Part shown: positions 13,253 through 25,152 of the stretch, piece after piece
Layout of the letters: each line of letters begins with the position of its first letter
How positions within the stretch are numbered: position 1 is the stretch's first letter
Source: Luscinia megarhynchos
Taxonomy: Eukaryota; Chordata; Aves; Passeriformes; Turdidae
Length of the DNA stretch: 64,000 bases
Direction: 5' to 3'
Assembly: GCA_034336665.1 (NCBI GenBank)
Contig: CM067576.1
Coordinates: 10,903,385-10,967,384, forward strand
Notes under the pieces: model-generated
What the model saw: the letters and a program-made list of their open reading frames with translations, nothing else
Told to the model about the DNA's origin: nothing
Database searches by the model: none
Made by a program: the position numbers and the translations under genes

Positions 13253-16200
13253 CTAGTTCACGGACAGGTTGATCTGCGGTCCCGGGTGCTGCAGCGGCTG
13301 GCACTGTGGGGGGAGCAGAGGTTTCGGGGCTGGCACCGCGCCCACGCGGGTCCCCCCGTGCCAGCGGCTCGGCCCCGGGCGGCTCTCAGGACAGCACCGA
13401 CCTCCTCGGCTCTGCTCCCCTGCTCCGGCCGCTCCCGGGGCTGTGTCCCCGCCGCCCCCGGCCCGGGCAGGGGCCCGTCCAGCCAGCTCAGGTCGTGCGG
13501 GGAGAAGATGCGCTCCAGCCCCTTGCGGATCCCCACCAGCGCCAGCAGCTGCGGCCGGGCAGGCAGGGGTCAGCCTCGCTGGGGCCGGGGGACAGGCGGC
13601 ATCTCGCTGTCATGTCCCTCTGTCACCCCGGGGGATGCAATGGTGGTGGCCTGTCACCTCTCCGGGCTCTGTGCCAGGGGACCGTACTTACCCGACAGTG
13701 ACACTCAGCCTGTGGTGACAGCCCTGCGGCCCCAGACCAGAGGGGAAGGCTGGTGGCAAAGCCACGCAGTGGCCCCGGAGGGCCCCTGCCAGCCCTCGGG
13801 TCTGAGCACCCCCTGCAGCACCCTGCAGCGCTCATGTCCCCTCCAATGATGCTCAGGGCAGGGTGGACAGCGCCCAGCCCAGCACCAAAGCAGTGCTGCC
13901 GCTTCAAGGGGTGTCATACCATCACTGGGAAAATAATAGCGGCCACGGTGGACTTGAGAACCCAGAGCAGGGCCAGGCAGAGCAGCTGGATGAGGGTGAA
14001 CAGGTGCACGCGGTGCAGGGGCACGTGGCGGAGGTAGGCAAGGTCTGGCTGGTGCTTGGCTGGCATCAGGAGCAGCCGCACACGGTCCATGAGCTGCAGG
14101 GAGAGGATGGCAGGTGGGTCACACCTCTCCAGCTACTGGGCAGTTCTCACTCACCTCCCTGTAGAGACCAGGGCCAGCAGGGATGGAGTTTCACCATCAT
14201 TTCTGCACTTCAGCCCTCCTGCCCACTGTGCTGATCCCCAGCTGATGCCTGGGCCAGTGAGTTTGTCTGCAAGGCCAGGGGTCCTGGTGCCACTGTCACC
14301 CAAGCCAGGGGAGTGCTTTCCAGGCAGACCTCTAGAAAGGACTAGCTGCCCTTACAGGGTTAATTGAGAGATAACACCCCTTGGTCCCCCTCACTTCACA
14401 GGAAGCTGCTGCAGCCTCCTCCAGAGAACAGCTCCGGGTTTCCCAGGCGGAGGGAGGGTGGGAGTTTCCCAGCCTGTCATTTAAAGCAGGGTAATTGCAA
14501 GGAAACTGTACTATTTAGAGGAAAAAGTGGTGTATATAAATCTGGAATAGGGATTTTTTTTTCCCCCTCCACTGGTTTCTCGGGAAAAGAACAGAACTGG
14601 CACACAAGCAGCAATGCCAGAACCAAAGGATTGTCATGTCTCCCCTCTGCCTGCAGCTCCCAGGTGGGGAAATCCCTGTGGCTCTGAGAGGAAGTCTGTG
14701 TTATCCACTCCTACTTCTCCCAAACCACCTGATCCATCAGTGCAAAAGTCTCTCCTGCTCCTCAGCATCCCAGAGCCCTCCTTTGCCCTAGAAAGGTCCC
14801 TCTCTCTGTCCTTGTCCTATGCCTGGTGGGACACAGCTCCATGCCAGGCTGTACACCACAGAGAGGTGAAATCCAGGCTCTGCTGTGCAGTGGCAGCTGT
14901 TGCTGAGCAAACCTTCTCCTTCCCAGCAGCAGCCCCTCCCAGTGCAGCCCTCCCTCACCTGGATGCTGTTCAGGGCTGTCACCCCCATGTGCAGGAACAC
15001 TCCGTACAGCACCGGCATTGGGATGTGCTGCAAGACAGTGGGGTGGGAGATCAGCAGTGCTGTACTTGGAGATCCTGCTCAGTGTCCTCTCATGTAAAAG
15101 CCTACATGTGTGTCCACAGCCTTTGCCTCCTTTTTCCCTAACAGCCCACCCTGGCCTTATGGAACCACTTGAGGTTCACGTGAGTCCACATTCCCCCATG
15201 ATCACTTTGGGTGGCATCTCATCCCCAGGTGTGTCACTGCAACTCAGCTTGGTGCCATCTGCAGATGTGCTCCATCCTGCTGTTTATGTCTTTGTGAAGA
15301 TATTAAACAGTACTTATCCAGTAGGAACACTTGGAAGACACCACTTGTTACTCATTTCCATTTGGACATTGGGCTAGTGACTGTAAATCTCTGGACATGA
15401 CCATCCAACCAATTCCTGATCCATCTAACAGTTCTTCCATCAAATCCAGTTTGGAAATGAGGGTACTGGGATTGTCCCATATGTATGAGAACAGCGTCAA
15501 AGGTGAGAAAAGATCTCAAGGAAAAGAGACCTGCCTGCCCACAGGTAATCCAGGGCCACTGGAGAGGTTTTTCCATGGCAGTGGCAGCAGGTGAAGCCAA
15601 AAGCAGCCAGGTCATCCACATGGCAGTATGGAGAGGAGGTGGTGGGGTGTGTTTGGGGGGCACAAGGACCCCGATACACATGGAGAAGATGGACAGATGA
15701 CATGGGGCCACAAGTGCCTTGTGTGCCAGCCCTCCCAAGACACTGGAGACAACCTTTGGTGAAGTCCACACCCAACACAGGGCACAGCTCTCTACCTGCC
15801 AGACAGGCTTCCTGTGCTGCTTCAATGGGCCACGGTGAGGAACCTCCAGCCCTGCAGAGTACAGCCACCCCCTGCCTGGGAAAAGAGGCCACCCCAGCCA
15901 GGCTTCCTACCTTGAGCACAGGGGCCATGAAGACAGAGACTCCTGTCAGGATGAAGACAGCCAGGCCTGTCAGCCTCTGCTCCCTGTGGGTGGTAGCACA
16001 GGTGTCACAGGTGCCTGGGGTCTCTTGGGAGCCCACCACCCTACCTGCCCTCCTGGCCCCCAAGGTCTCTGCTCTTTGCACTTTTGAAGGCTACAGGGAA
16101 AGGGGCCAGCTGTGGGGAGAGCCCCAAAGCCAGGTCAGATGGACAGCGTGGGCATGTCCATGTCCCTGGCCCCTGACCCCACAGCCGTAGGCAAGGGGCT

Positions 16201-19200
16201 CCCCAGAGCAGGGCCAGGCTTGTTGTTTACCTGATGCCCAGGAACTCGGGGTGCTCGCCGGGGGCTGAGGTTGCACTCTCCTTCCTCAGGCTCTCCATGT
16301 GCGCCAGGGAGATGACAGTAGCTGAGACATACCAGGGGAGGCCGGTGACAGAGGTGACAACCATCAGGAGAGAGACACAGAGGAGGTCCAGGTGGAAGCC
16401 TGCTCCTTTCTGCAGGGGAAGAGCCAGCAGGCATGGGGGCATCTTCCCACTTTCCTGGCCAGTTTGGGGTTCTCCTCTCCCCTGGCTGCTTCCATGGGGC
16501 CCAGCCAGGACCTGGGTTCACCGTCCCCTGCTCACCTGCAGCTTGTACTCCCTGCGGTTAAGAATGACAGCTGTGATCTGCTGGTCCATGAAAATGAGGA
16601 TGGTGACAAGGACAGCAGGCACTGCAGACACCAGGCAAACCCACCATGGGTTGGCTCCGAAGGGGAAAATGATCCAGCCCCGTGCTGGGTTTGTGGGCTG
16701 CAGAGAGCAGAAGGGTCAGTGCAGCTGCCACCCACTTTTGGGGTGTGTGGCACAGCTGGGTGATGGGACCAGCCCCAGGTGCCCAGGCTGGAGCCCTACA
16801 GGCACCCAGCGATGCCCCACCTCAGGAGCGGAAGAGCACTCTCACTCATCCTGGGGATGTTGCTGGGCAGAGTGACCCACCAGCCCCCCACAAGGACACC
16901 CTGGCTGTGGCAGAGCAGGGTGTTGTTCCTGGATACCACAAGCCAGGGGCCGGGCATGTGACAGCAGATGGAAGAGGTGGCATTGTGCAGCGATGATGGT
17001 GAGCCTGAGAAGGTGGTGGTGAACACTGGCTGCTCTGGGGCACTGCCAGCCTTGCTCTACAGCCAGGGTGAGAAGCCCAAGCCCAGAGCTAAGCTTGTGG
17101 CTCTTGCTTCAGTGGGATCTGTATAGTCCAGGATGAGTCAGGTTATTTACAGTGCATGGGACCAGCTGTGTTCAGCCCTTTCACACTTTCCCATTTGCTG
17201 GGGTGCAGCCTGCACCCCCGTAGGGCTGGAGCCAGTGATGAGAAGGACAGTGACAGCATAGTGGGATGGCTACAGACCCACACCCTGACAGTGCTGAGCC
17301 CACCCTGCTGGCACCTTCAGCTCACTGGGGACAAGGAGCTTGGGGGTCTCCAGGCCCAGGACAGCATCGACTGCACAGGAGGCGAGGATGGCCAGGATGA
17401 CAGCGAAGTCGCTCACCAGCTTCCGCACCTGCAGATGGACAGGGCTTGGCCCAGGCTGGCAGGGGTGGGGGCTGCTCCAGGAGCTGCCTTGGGGTGCAGC
17501 ACCCCCAGAACCATCCCCACACCAGTGGGACAGGTGCCATGCACTGAGGTGGCTGAAAGATGCTCACCCCCACAGGGAAGTAGCGGCTGCTCCTGAAGTG
17601 CTTGAGTGCAGTGCAGAAGAGGAAGGTGCCCCCAAAGAGCAGGAAAGAGATGAGGGTGACATCGGGTACATACTGGCAGCTGGTCCCCAGGAGATGCCCC
17701 CCTCGATCCAGGCACTGGGTCCTGCTCAGCCCTGCTGAGGTAGCAGGAGGCTGCAGGGGCAAGGTGGGTGGTGAGGAGGGGTCCCACATGGACACCTTGG
17801 GCCCACCCCAGTGCCTCACCTGCCTGCCTGGAGCAGGGGCTGTACCTGCTGGGTGGCCAGGGATGAGGGCAGCAACGTGTCATTCTCTGCAGAGCTGTGA
17901 CCTGCAAAGTGACAGGGATCAGATTGGTGCTGGTTTCATCAGGATGACTGGGATGATGCTGCCATTAGGCTGAGTCCTCAAGCTCTTCCTGAGGGCTCAG
18001 GGTGCTGGATGGTGCCCCATGGCACCTCTGAGGCCCGGGCTCTGGCTGATGCCCAGGGTGCACCAAGGTACAGGGATGTTCCCTGTGAAGGGCTTGGCTA
18101 AAGCACTCAGGGGCACCACTGGCACCACCCCAGGCTGGCCAGCACTGATGGTTTTTTTGGCACATGATGTTGGTCCAGGGTCATGTGTTCAAGCCCCAGA
18201 AGACAGCCCCTGGTTTACAGACTGGGCTGGAAATAGCAGAGCAAACCCATACAGGTTCCCCTTTCCAGCCTCTGACATCCCCCATCCTGGAGACACAGGA
18301 GATAGGCCAAGGCTCTCCTTGCTCCCTGTAGAGCCCTGCCTGGTTCCTGGGCACTTCTGGGAGGCAGGAATAGATGGACATACTGTATGGAGGGAAGTGG
18401 AGGACTTGATGTGATCAGGTAGGTGAGGAAAGGATTAAACAGCCTCCTCCTCCAGTGCCTTCCCCTATCCAGGCAGGAAACAGGTTCCCAGTGGGATCCT
18501 GGGGCAGCAGCTTCCTGCTCCCCGCACACCCACGGCTGCTTGGGCTCACCAGGGCTGGACAAGTTGCAGGTGCAGCTGTAGGAGGTGACGTTGTCCAGCC
18601 GGTACTGCCAGTTGATGGGGAAGGCATCTGCCAGGCTCAGCATCTTCTTCAGGGAGTCGTAGATGAATATCAGGCTGATGAGAGCACAGAAGCCTTCCTC
18701 GGTGAAGCGGGTGAAGTACCTCACCAGGTGACTGGCCTCGGTGGCCACCAGCACCACGCCAAAAAAGGCCACCCAGAGCCCAATCCAGAGGCGGAACTCC
18801 AGGTAGTCCAGGCTGTGATCCCTGGGGGAAAGGGTGACTCAAAGCCTCACCAACGACACCTGCCTGGAGTGATGGTGGCCCATGCCCCAGCCAGGGGACA
18901 GTGGGCTGAGGATCCATCCCTGACAGTGAACTCACTGGCTGAAGGAGAAGAGGAGGCGCTCAAAGACGAGCACGGGGCCGGTGCTGCTCAGGATGGTCAG
19001 GGGCTGGCCCGAAAAGAGGCAGAAGATGAAGCCAGCAAAGGCTGTGCCCAGGAAACTCTCCAGCACCCCCTGAAATGCAGGGAAGGGGTGCTAGGTGCCA
19101 GGCACAATGCAGGGAGGAGGGCTGAGAGCCTGTCCCCCCCAGCAACACAGGAGAATACAGGGTCAGTGCTGGGGGGAAGGAGGCAGAACTCAGACAATGC

Positions 19201-19476
19201 TCAGGATGTGCTGGGGATGCTGGCAGGGTGTGGGCACCCGGGTGGGCAGTCTGGGCTGGGCTGAGTGGGGCTGGTTCCAGGCACCCCACGGCCACACTGA
19301 CCTGCATGTTGGCAGTTGCGTCCCCCAGCATGCCCCCGAAGGTGATGGCGTTGGTGACTGTCGCCAGGTAGATGTAGAGCACTGCTGAGAGGCACTGAGG
19401 GTGCAGGGCATCGGAGAAGTCGCTGCCGTACCACGGTGCCTTCCTCCGGATGTCTCGCAGCAGCCCCCCAAAAAGC
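13253..19476 (-). CDS. SLC4A9: SLC4A9 exons 8-20: transmembrane domain and C-tail
   Basis: Thirteen exons encode the membrane domain. Exon 8 ([35 protein letters not shown]) and exon 9 ([20 protein letters not shown]) are core transport helices. Exon 10 has [19 protein letters not shown] and begins the large extracellular loop, which also spans exons 11 and 12; it carries Asn-X-Ser/Thr sites NVT, NLS and NDT and several Cys. Exon 12 has [17 protein letters not shown]. In exon 14 the motif [13 protein letters not shown] has Asp at about residue 756, in the place of AE1 Glu681 and NBCe1 Asp754. Exon 15 carries [10 protein letters not shown] and [10 protein letters not shown], exon 18 [17 protein letters not shown], exon 19 [18 protein letters not shown]. 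The short last exon encodes CQPLQHP and GPQINLSVN before TAG. Introns are small (98 bp for the last one). Confidence 0.93.
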
Positions 19477-22400
19477 CTGGGGCAGAGGCAGAGGAGGGAG
19501 GTCTCAGAGCAGACCCATACAGCAAGGGATTGTCCCTTCCCCTGGATACAGCAGCTCAGAGGGGCTTGGGCGTGGTGGCCCCACGAGAACCAGTGACCTG
19601 CCCCAAATTCAGCACCCTGCTGCACCTCCCACTGTCCTTCCAGACACTGACCTGCCTGTCCTCTCCAGCTCCTCCCCAGAGTGTGGGTGCCCTGGGCTGC
19701 CTCTGTCCCCAGCTGCTGTCATGTGCCCATTACCATGTGGCTGCTGGTCCAGTGGGTCCACAGCAGTCCTGTGGCAGAGCAGAGTCTGAGACAATAGGCT
19801 ACAGGTTGGGATCCTCAGGATCTTGCTGCATTTAAGGGTCACTAGGACGGGAAAGAGAGAATGGAGAGAGGACAGGGGTGCAAACAGAGCTTGTGTATCC
19901 CCTTATAATGGAGAGGAGAAAGAGCAGGAAGAGGAGGAGGCATGGCAGATGGTGACCTTCAAAGTCTTCTGCCAACTTAACCATTTCCTCTGGTAAGCTC
20001 TAGAGGCTGCCCTTGCAGGACTGGTTTTAGTGGAGGAGCTGGGCAGAGCCTAGGGTGTCCTGTTCAGAGGTTAAGTTTCACCTCTGAGTGCTGAATCCCA
20101 ATGTTCCCATCAGCTCCCTTTGGAGGGGATTTGCCATCCACTGCCAAGTGGGACAGCAGGACTAACAACAGGGGAACCAAAGCAGGGACCTGTGGAGGGG
20201 CTTGGCTGGGAGGACACCCCTGGCTCCTGGGCAATTTCATCCCCATGGAGATGGAACTTCAAGTGCCACAGACAGAGGTATCCCTGCAGGACCCTGCAGA
20301 GGGGCTGGCAGGGGTTGGGGTGCCCTCCCTGCAGCCCACCTCCTGCGTGGAGATGGCAGATGGCTGGGCGGAGGAATTCGGGCACTGGGGTCCCATTTCC
20401 CAGGAGGAAGCACAATCAGCTCGTCCAGGAACGCCTCTATCCCTGTGATGAGGTCCTCTCGGTGCTCAGCCTGCCAGGCAACCTTTTGGAAGAGCTGTGG
20501 GGAGATGCCATGGTTTAGCCACCATGTCCCCGCATTCATCCACTTGGAACCTTCTTCCCAGGCCGCAGCCATCACCAGGAAACAAACCCACCCACTTCAG
20601 GGCAACAGGAGCCCTACATCCTGCAAACCCACCCAAGCTTTTGCTTTTTCTCCTGACCAAGGGATGCCACCAGCTTGCCCCTGTGCTCTGCAGCCTACAG
20701 AGGAGTCCTGGTGTCCCCATTCCAGGCCCATGGGTGCTCACCTCATCTGCCAGCAGTGTGCCCATGGCCCTGCCGACCTCAAAGTGGTAAGCTTTCACTT
20801 TGGGGGGGCCCAGCAGGATGAAGAGGAACCTGTGGGAAGACAGCACATCTCCAGAGCAGCTCTCTCCCCCCACAGGGAATGCTTCTCTGGGGGGGGAACC
20901 ACGGGGATGTGGGGATGCTGGGGATAGTGGCTGGGCAGGCTTGGGGGGCTTTTGCCACCCTAAAAGTGTGGTTGGGGGCAGAAGGCAAGACATATATCTG
21001 TAGTGCCTGCTGCCACTGCATGGCAACCTCACAGAGACCATGGGACACCAGGACCCTGGCTGGATCACAAGGATCTGCAGAAATCCAGACTGGGGAGCTG
21101 TGGGGGAACAGGTCTTTGGGACAGAGGATGAGAAGTCCTCAGCTAGATGTCTGTGGCATCATTTTCCTGGGAATGTTTCTCACAAGCAGGATCCTGGTGT
21201 GTTAGGGAAGAAGAGTTTGCCAGCAGCACGGGCAGCAGGTTTGACAGGACTCTGGGGACATGGGAGGAGACTGGAAAGAGAGTTCAGAGCCCTTGATAAA
21301 ATATGGTAAAAATCCCACACTTGAGAGGATGGTGCAAAATCTCCAGAGGGACAATCCATACAAATGTTTGAGTCCTCCACACTTTTCCAAAGTTGGCAGG
21401 AATGAAAGCCTGAGATTGTCAAGCAGTTCTAGTAACTGTACCCTGAGCAAACCTGCAGAGAGGGGGCAGGGAAACTTCTCTGGCCGTGCAAGTGGGATTG
21501 ATAGAACCCTCAGAGGCTGGAGCCTCCTCCAAAGGGATGAGAGGTGAGAGTTGCCACATGGGATTGCTTTCACCTGGGCATCTGCACTAAGGCAGTGGGA
21601 AAACCTTAAGACCCTAGAGATGGATCTGGATGACAGACAACCCTGAGGCAGTGGCTGCAACTGTGGAACAGCCTGGCAAGGCCACAAAGGGGAGGGCACC
21701 GTGGAAACGGGATGGGTAGGGACAAGATTTGGGGGAGGAGCAGGGCAAAGGGTTATCATGAAACCCTTGAGACCCAGGGGCATTCAAGAGGACTTGCCAC
21801 CCAACTGCAGCGGAGAAGAGAGCAGCAGGTGCGTGGATGTCTGTCCTGCTCCCCCCAGCTCCTGGGGACGGGTGTTCTGGGCAGAGTGACCAGGAGGTGG
21901 CAATGTCCCTCCTGATCCCCGCCTGCTTCCTCCGCGCACTTCCTAAGGAAGTCCTCAGCTGAAGGCGCCCTGCTTGTTTTCCCTCACTTAGAGGATGCAT
22001 TCCTCATCCACGGGGAAACCATGGGGACCTCCTGCCTTGCTCCTCTCCCCCCAGCTCATCTCACCACTCAGGATATCAGCAGGACAGCAACAGTCTCCTA
22101 AAAACCTGCATCCCGCCCCCGCCGCCAGGCCCCGCGCTCCCAGCGGTCAGTGGAGAGCGTCCAGAACCAGCTAAGGACAGGGAATGCAGAGCCCAGTGGG
22201 AATGACCCCGGGGATGTCCCTTCCAGGCTGCCCAAAAGATGCTCCACACTCAGCCCGTTCTGGAGTGCTCCTAAGAAACTGGGAAAAGCAGGAGGGGAAG
22301 CAGTGAGACAGGATTCTGGGACTGCACGTGGCACTGGGTGCCATTCCCTTTGCTTTGGACAAGCAAAGACTTGTCTGGTGTGGGAGGAAATAGGGACACC

Positions 22401-25152
22401 GGGCCAGGGGAGGGCACAGGGCCATCGGCCGTGCTCTGTTACCTGCTTGGAAGAGAAACCTCAGCCAGTGAGCCAAGGGACACCCCACGCCTGAGGCGAA
22501 TGAAGGCAGCAAAGGGCTTTTCCAGGAATTCAACTTCCCCGACAGCAACATGGGCTGCTTCAGCCCCCGGTGGGACCTTCTTCTTAAATCTGTTTCTCAG
22601 CTGAAAGGAAAGGGATGCAGCAGCTCCGGATGCCGTGGCTGGGCATTCAGGACGGAGTAGCTGCTCCCAGCCCAGCTCCATGTTGTAATACCTGCTCCTT
22701 AAGAGGTGTTCTGGAGACCTGGATTCTGGGCTCAGACCTGCCTTTGGCTTTCCCTGCAAAGTAAGAGAGGGAGCAGAAAAATCCATGTGCAGGCGAACGG
22801 CCATCATGGTGCTGGAGGCAGTGGGAGGATGCCTGGTGGGACAGCCAGGTTTCCTACCTCGACAGGGAGAGAGGCCAAGCTCAGCAAGGAGCTGCAGCAG
22901 GGATTTTGTGGGCTGGTGCTGTGGCTGGAGGAGCAGGAGGGCTGCCAGGCGCTCCCTCAGTGCAGGCTGCAGCTCTGCTTCTTCAGGCTGCTCAGAAAGT
23001 GCTTTGTCTGCATCAGGGACAGGGACAGCTCTGAGTCCCCCTGGTTCACTGCCCACTGGGGAGCTGCCCAGGGAAAACCCCCCTGAGATGGAAAGAGCAG
23101 ACAGCCCCCACAGGTACCCAGCTGTCATTCATCAGTGCTGTTCTATAGGCACCTCCTGGTGGCCTGTCCCTCTCTGGTGACCAGCATCCCAGGAAACCAC
23201 CTTTGCATTACCCATGTACCGATTATTTCCTTGAAACTGGTGGCATCCAGATCCAGGAGCATCGACCCCTTCTGCAGACACATCCTCAGCTGGAACAGGC
23301 TGTGCAGGGGCAGAGCTGGGACATGGGGTGCACTCCAGCGCTCCCCACCATCCTCCACCTTCTCCTCAAACTTTATCCACCTGCCCAGGGAGATGTGTGG
23401 GGTCAGTGGCGGGGTAAGCCCTGTGCCTCGTGCCAGGCAGTGGGAGCTGGAGCCTGGGTCCATCTTTGAGCTTAGCATGGGGCTGGCACAGGCAGGGAGG
23501 GGTTTGGGTGGCTCAGGGGGCCTGCAGTTGGTTCATGCTGTAGGAGCAGCTGGGCAGACAAAGTGGTGATGCCCCCATTCCTGCAGACCCACACCTCTCT
23601 AAGATCTGATCAGAGGAATTCCAATCATAATGAGGTGACAGGATGGTTCAGGTTTGAAGGGACATTAAGGCTCATCTTATTCCAAGCCCTCTACCATGGG
23701 CAGGGACACCTTCCACTAGACAAGACTGCTCCAAGTCACATCCAACCTGGCCTTGGACACTTCCAGGGATGAGGCAGCCACAGCTCCTCTGGGTAACCTG
23801 TGCCAGGGCCTCACCATCCTCACAATATCTTCCCAATATCCCATCTAATACTCATCTCTGGCAGTGGGAAGTAATTTCCACTTGTCCTGTCATTCCAGTC
23901 CTCTATCCAAAGTCCCTCCTTATCTCTCTTGGAGCCCATTTAGGCACTGAAAGGGTCTCTAAGGTCTCCCCTGAGCTTTGTCTGTCCAGGCTAAACAACA
24001 CCCCACCTCTGTCATCCTGTCTCCATAGCAGAGCTGTCCCAACAGAGCTGTTCCAGCCTTTGAATCATTTCCATGGTTTCCTTTGGATGTGCTTCAACAG
24101 GAGCTGGATGTGGTGCCCCAGGGCAATCTCACACAAAGCAGAACAGAGGGAGAAGCCCCTCCTCACTCTCCTGCCCATGATACGCTCGGCTTTCTGGGCT
24201 GCAAGTGCACAGTGCTGGCTCATGTCCCATCTGTCACTCACCAGCACCCCCAGCCATTTTCTGCAGGGCTGCTCCCAGCCCACCCATTTCCCCAGCTGTG
24301 CTGGGGCTGGGGTGGCCTTGCCATTAGCAGCGCTTGCTGGAGTCAGAACAGAAGTGTCTTGAGCTGTTTCCACGCTCAGGCCATGCCAAGTATGTTAACG
24401 CGGGGCACAGACAGAGCTTCCCTTTGTCCCGTGGGTGGGCGCGCAGCCGCGGGGCGCTGCTCGTGCTGCACGGGCAGAGCGTGCCCCGGCACCGCGGGCT
24501 CCTGACAGCGGGGCTGGCTGCCGGGGACAGCCACGCCCGGCGCTCTGGTCCCCACAGACCCTCTGCCCCCGGGGGAAGACCCACTGCTACCCCCAGACCC
24601 CTGTGGGCCCCGTCCCCGTGAGCCTGCCGGGGGGTGGAGGGGTGCTGTGGAACATCCCAGCACCGCCGTAGCTCCTGGAGCCTTGGAGAGGCAGCAGAGA
24701 GGAGCAGGAGGAAGGGCGCTGTGCCTGGCCTGCCTGACATCCTACCCGCTCCCCTGAAATTAAGTCAGCCCAGCAGAGGCAGAGCCTTGCCTTGGGGCTG
24801 AGGCTGAAGCACGGCCAGCCTCGGGACATGCCCTGGGCTCCCAAAGCGTGGCCCGGCAGCCTGGCTCTCGCAGGAGCGCCTACCTGGCCATCTCCCTCCA
24901 CTCCAGCCCCGCCGGGGTGCTGACGAGCTGGTTGAGCTGGATGAAGAGCAGCGGGCAGGTGACGTCCCCCCTCTCCTCCCGCTGCAGGGCGGCACCAGCT
25001 CCCCGGGCCGCTGTGGCCGTGCTGGACGGGAAGATGCTACAGCCGAAAGCCTGTGAGGGAGCTCCAGGGTTGCTGCACTCCAGTCTGGGCTGTGAGCGGT
25101 TGTCTGCTGCCCGGAGAGCCGTGGCACTCATCCTGGGCATGTGGGATCGCAT
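13253..25152 (-). CDS. SLC4A9: SLC4A9 (anion exchange protein 4, AE4), 20 coding exons
   Basis: SLC4-family bicarbonate transporter of epithelial cells; AE4 is reported as a cation-dependent Cl-/HCO3- exchanger. Exons in transcript order: 24884-25152, 23220-23482, 22858-23082, 22692-22753, 22443-22600, 20742-20829, 20340-20494, 19302-19476, 18936-19069, 18550-18821, 17846-17901, 17568-17750, 17315-17428, 16536-16697, 16231-16409, 15911-15983, 14959-15027, 13920-14093, 13402-13548, 13253-13303. Every junction is GT/AG and the phases agree throughout, giving 3,009 nt and 1,002 residues (human about 983). Diagnostic stretches are [78 protein letters not shown] and the end QINLSVN. Least certain are the start (ATG at 25,150-25,152 is the first of three in-frame Met before the conserved part; a 5' noncoding exon is possible) and the upper edge of exon 2, for which 23,524 is an in-phase alternative. 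The exon 19 donor is a weak GTCGGT. Confidence 0.92.
15215..15515 (-). mobile_element. CR1 LINE fragment (internal part), in SLC4A9 intron 16
   Basis: The plus strand reads like an antisense CR1 internal region: a 'gccatctgcagatgtg' phrase, 'gaagatattaaacagtac', 'gacaccacttgtta', 'ccatcc'/'ccaaccaattc' and 'aacagcgtcaaagg' in the order found in CR1 elements ahead of their 3' end. No long reading frame survives. It is old and 5'/3' truncated. Identification is from remembered CR1 text; edges are approximate. Confidence 0.7.
20340..25152 (-). CDS. SLC4A9: SLC4A9 exons 1-7: N-terminal cytoplasmic domain
   Basis: These seven exons encode about the first 406 residues, the cytosolic domain that regulates SLC4 transport and binds partners. 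The first roughly 65 residues are poorly conserved, then [20 protein letters not shown] marks the start of the fold. Exon 2 carries [20 protein letters not shown], exon 3 [18 protein letters not shown], exon 4 is a small 62-nt linker ending PLKEQ, exon 5 has [20 protein letters not shown], exon 6 [21 protein letters not shown], and exon 7 [20 protein letters not shown] and [11 protein letters not shown]. Exon 7 joins exon 8 directly at an Arg codon split 2+1, so the roughly 45-residue insert I recall at this point in the human protein is absent from this exon model. A CR1 fragment lies in intron 1. Confidence 0.85.
23640..24330 (-). mobile_element. CR1 LINE 3' region, in SLC4A9 intron 1
   Basis: Antisense CR1: starts near 'ggttcaggtttgaaggg', then the hallmark 'gggcagggacaccttccac', 'ccttggacacttccaggg' and 'gaggcagccacagctcctctg', followed by the more internal part up to 'cagctgtgctggggctgggg'. 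About 0.7 kb is retained. It accounts for most of the 1.4 kb first intron and for the open frames there. Confidence 0.88.

Noticed and set aside
11833..13849. Long plus-strand open frames of 331 and 403 codons across the CpG island
   Set aside because: They are antisense to ANKHD1 exon 1 and the SLC4A9 end, show Arg/Ala/Pro composition typical of GC-rich shadow frames, and have no conserved motif.
22439..23128. Single 229-codon minus-strand frame read as one exon
   Set aside because: It spans three SLC4A9 exons (22858-23082, 22692-22753, 22443-22600); the conserved parts and splice sites show that the frame between them is intronic.
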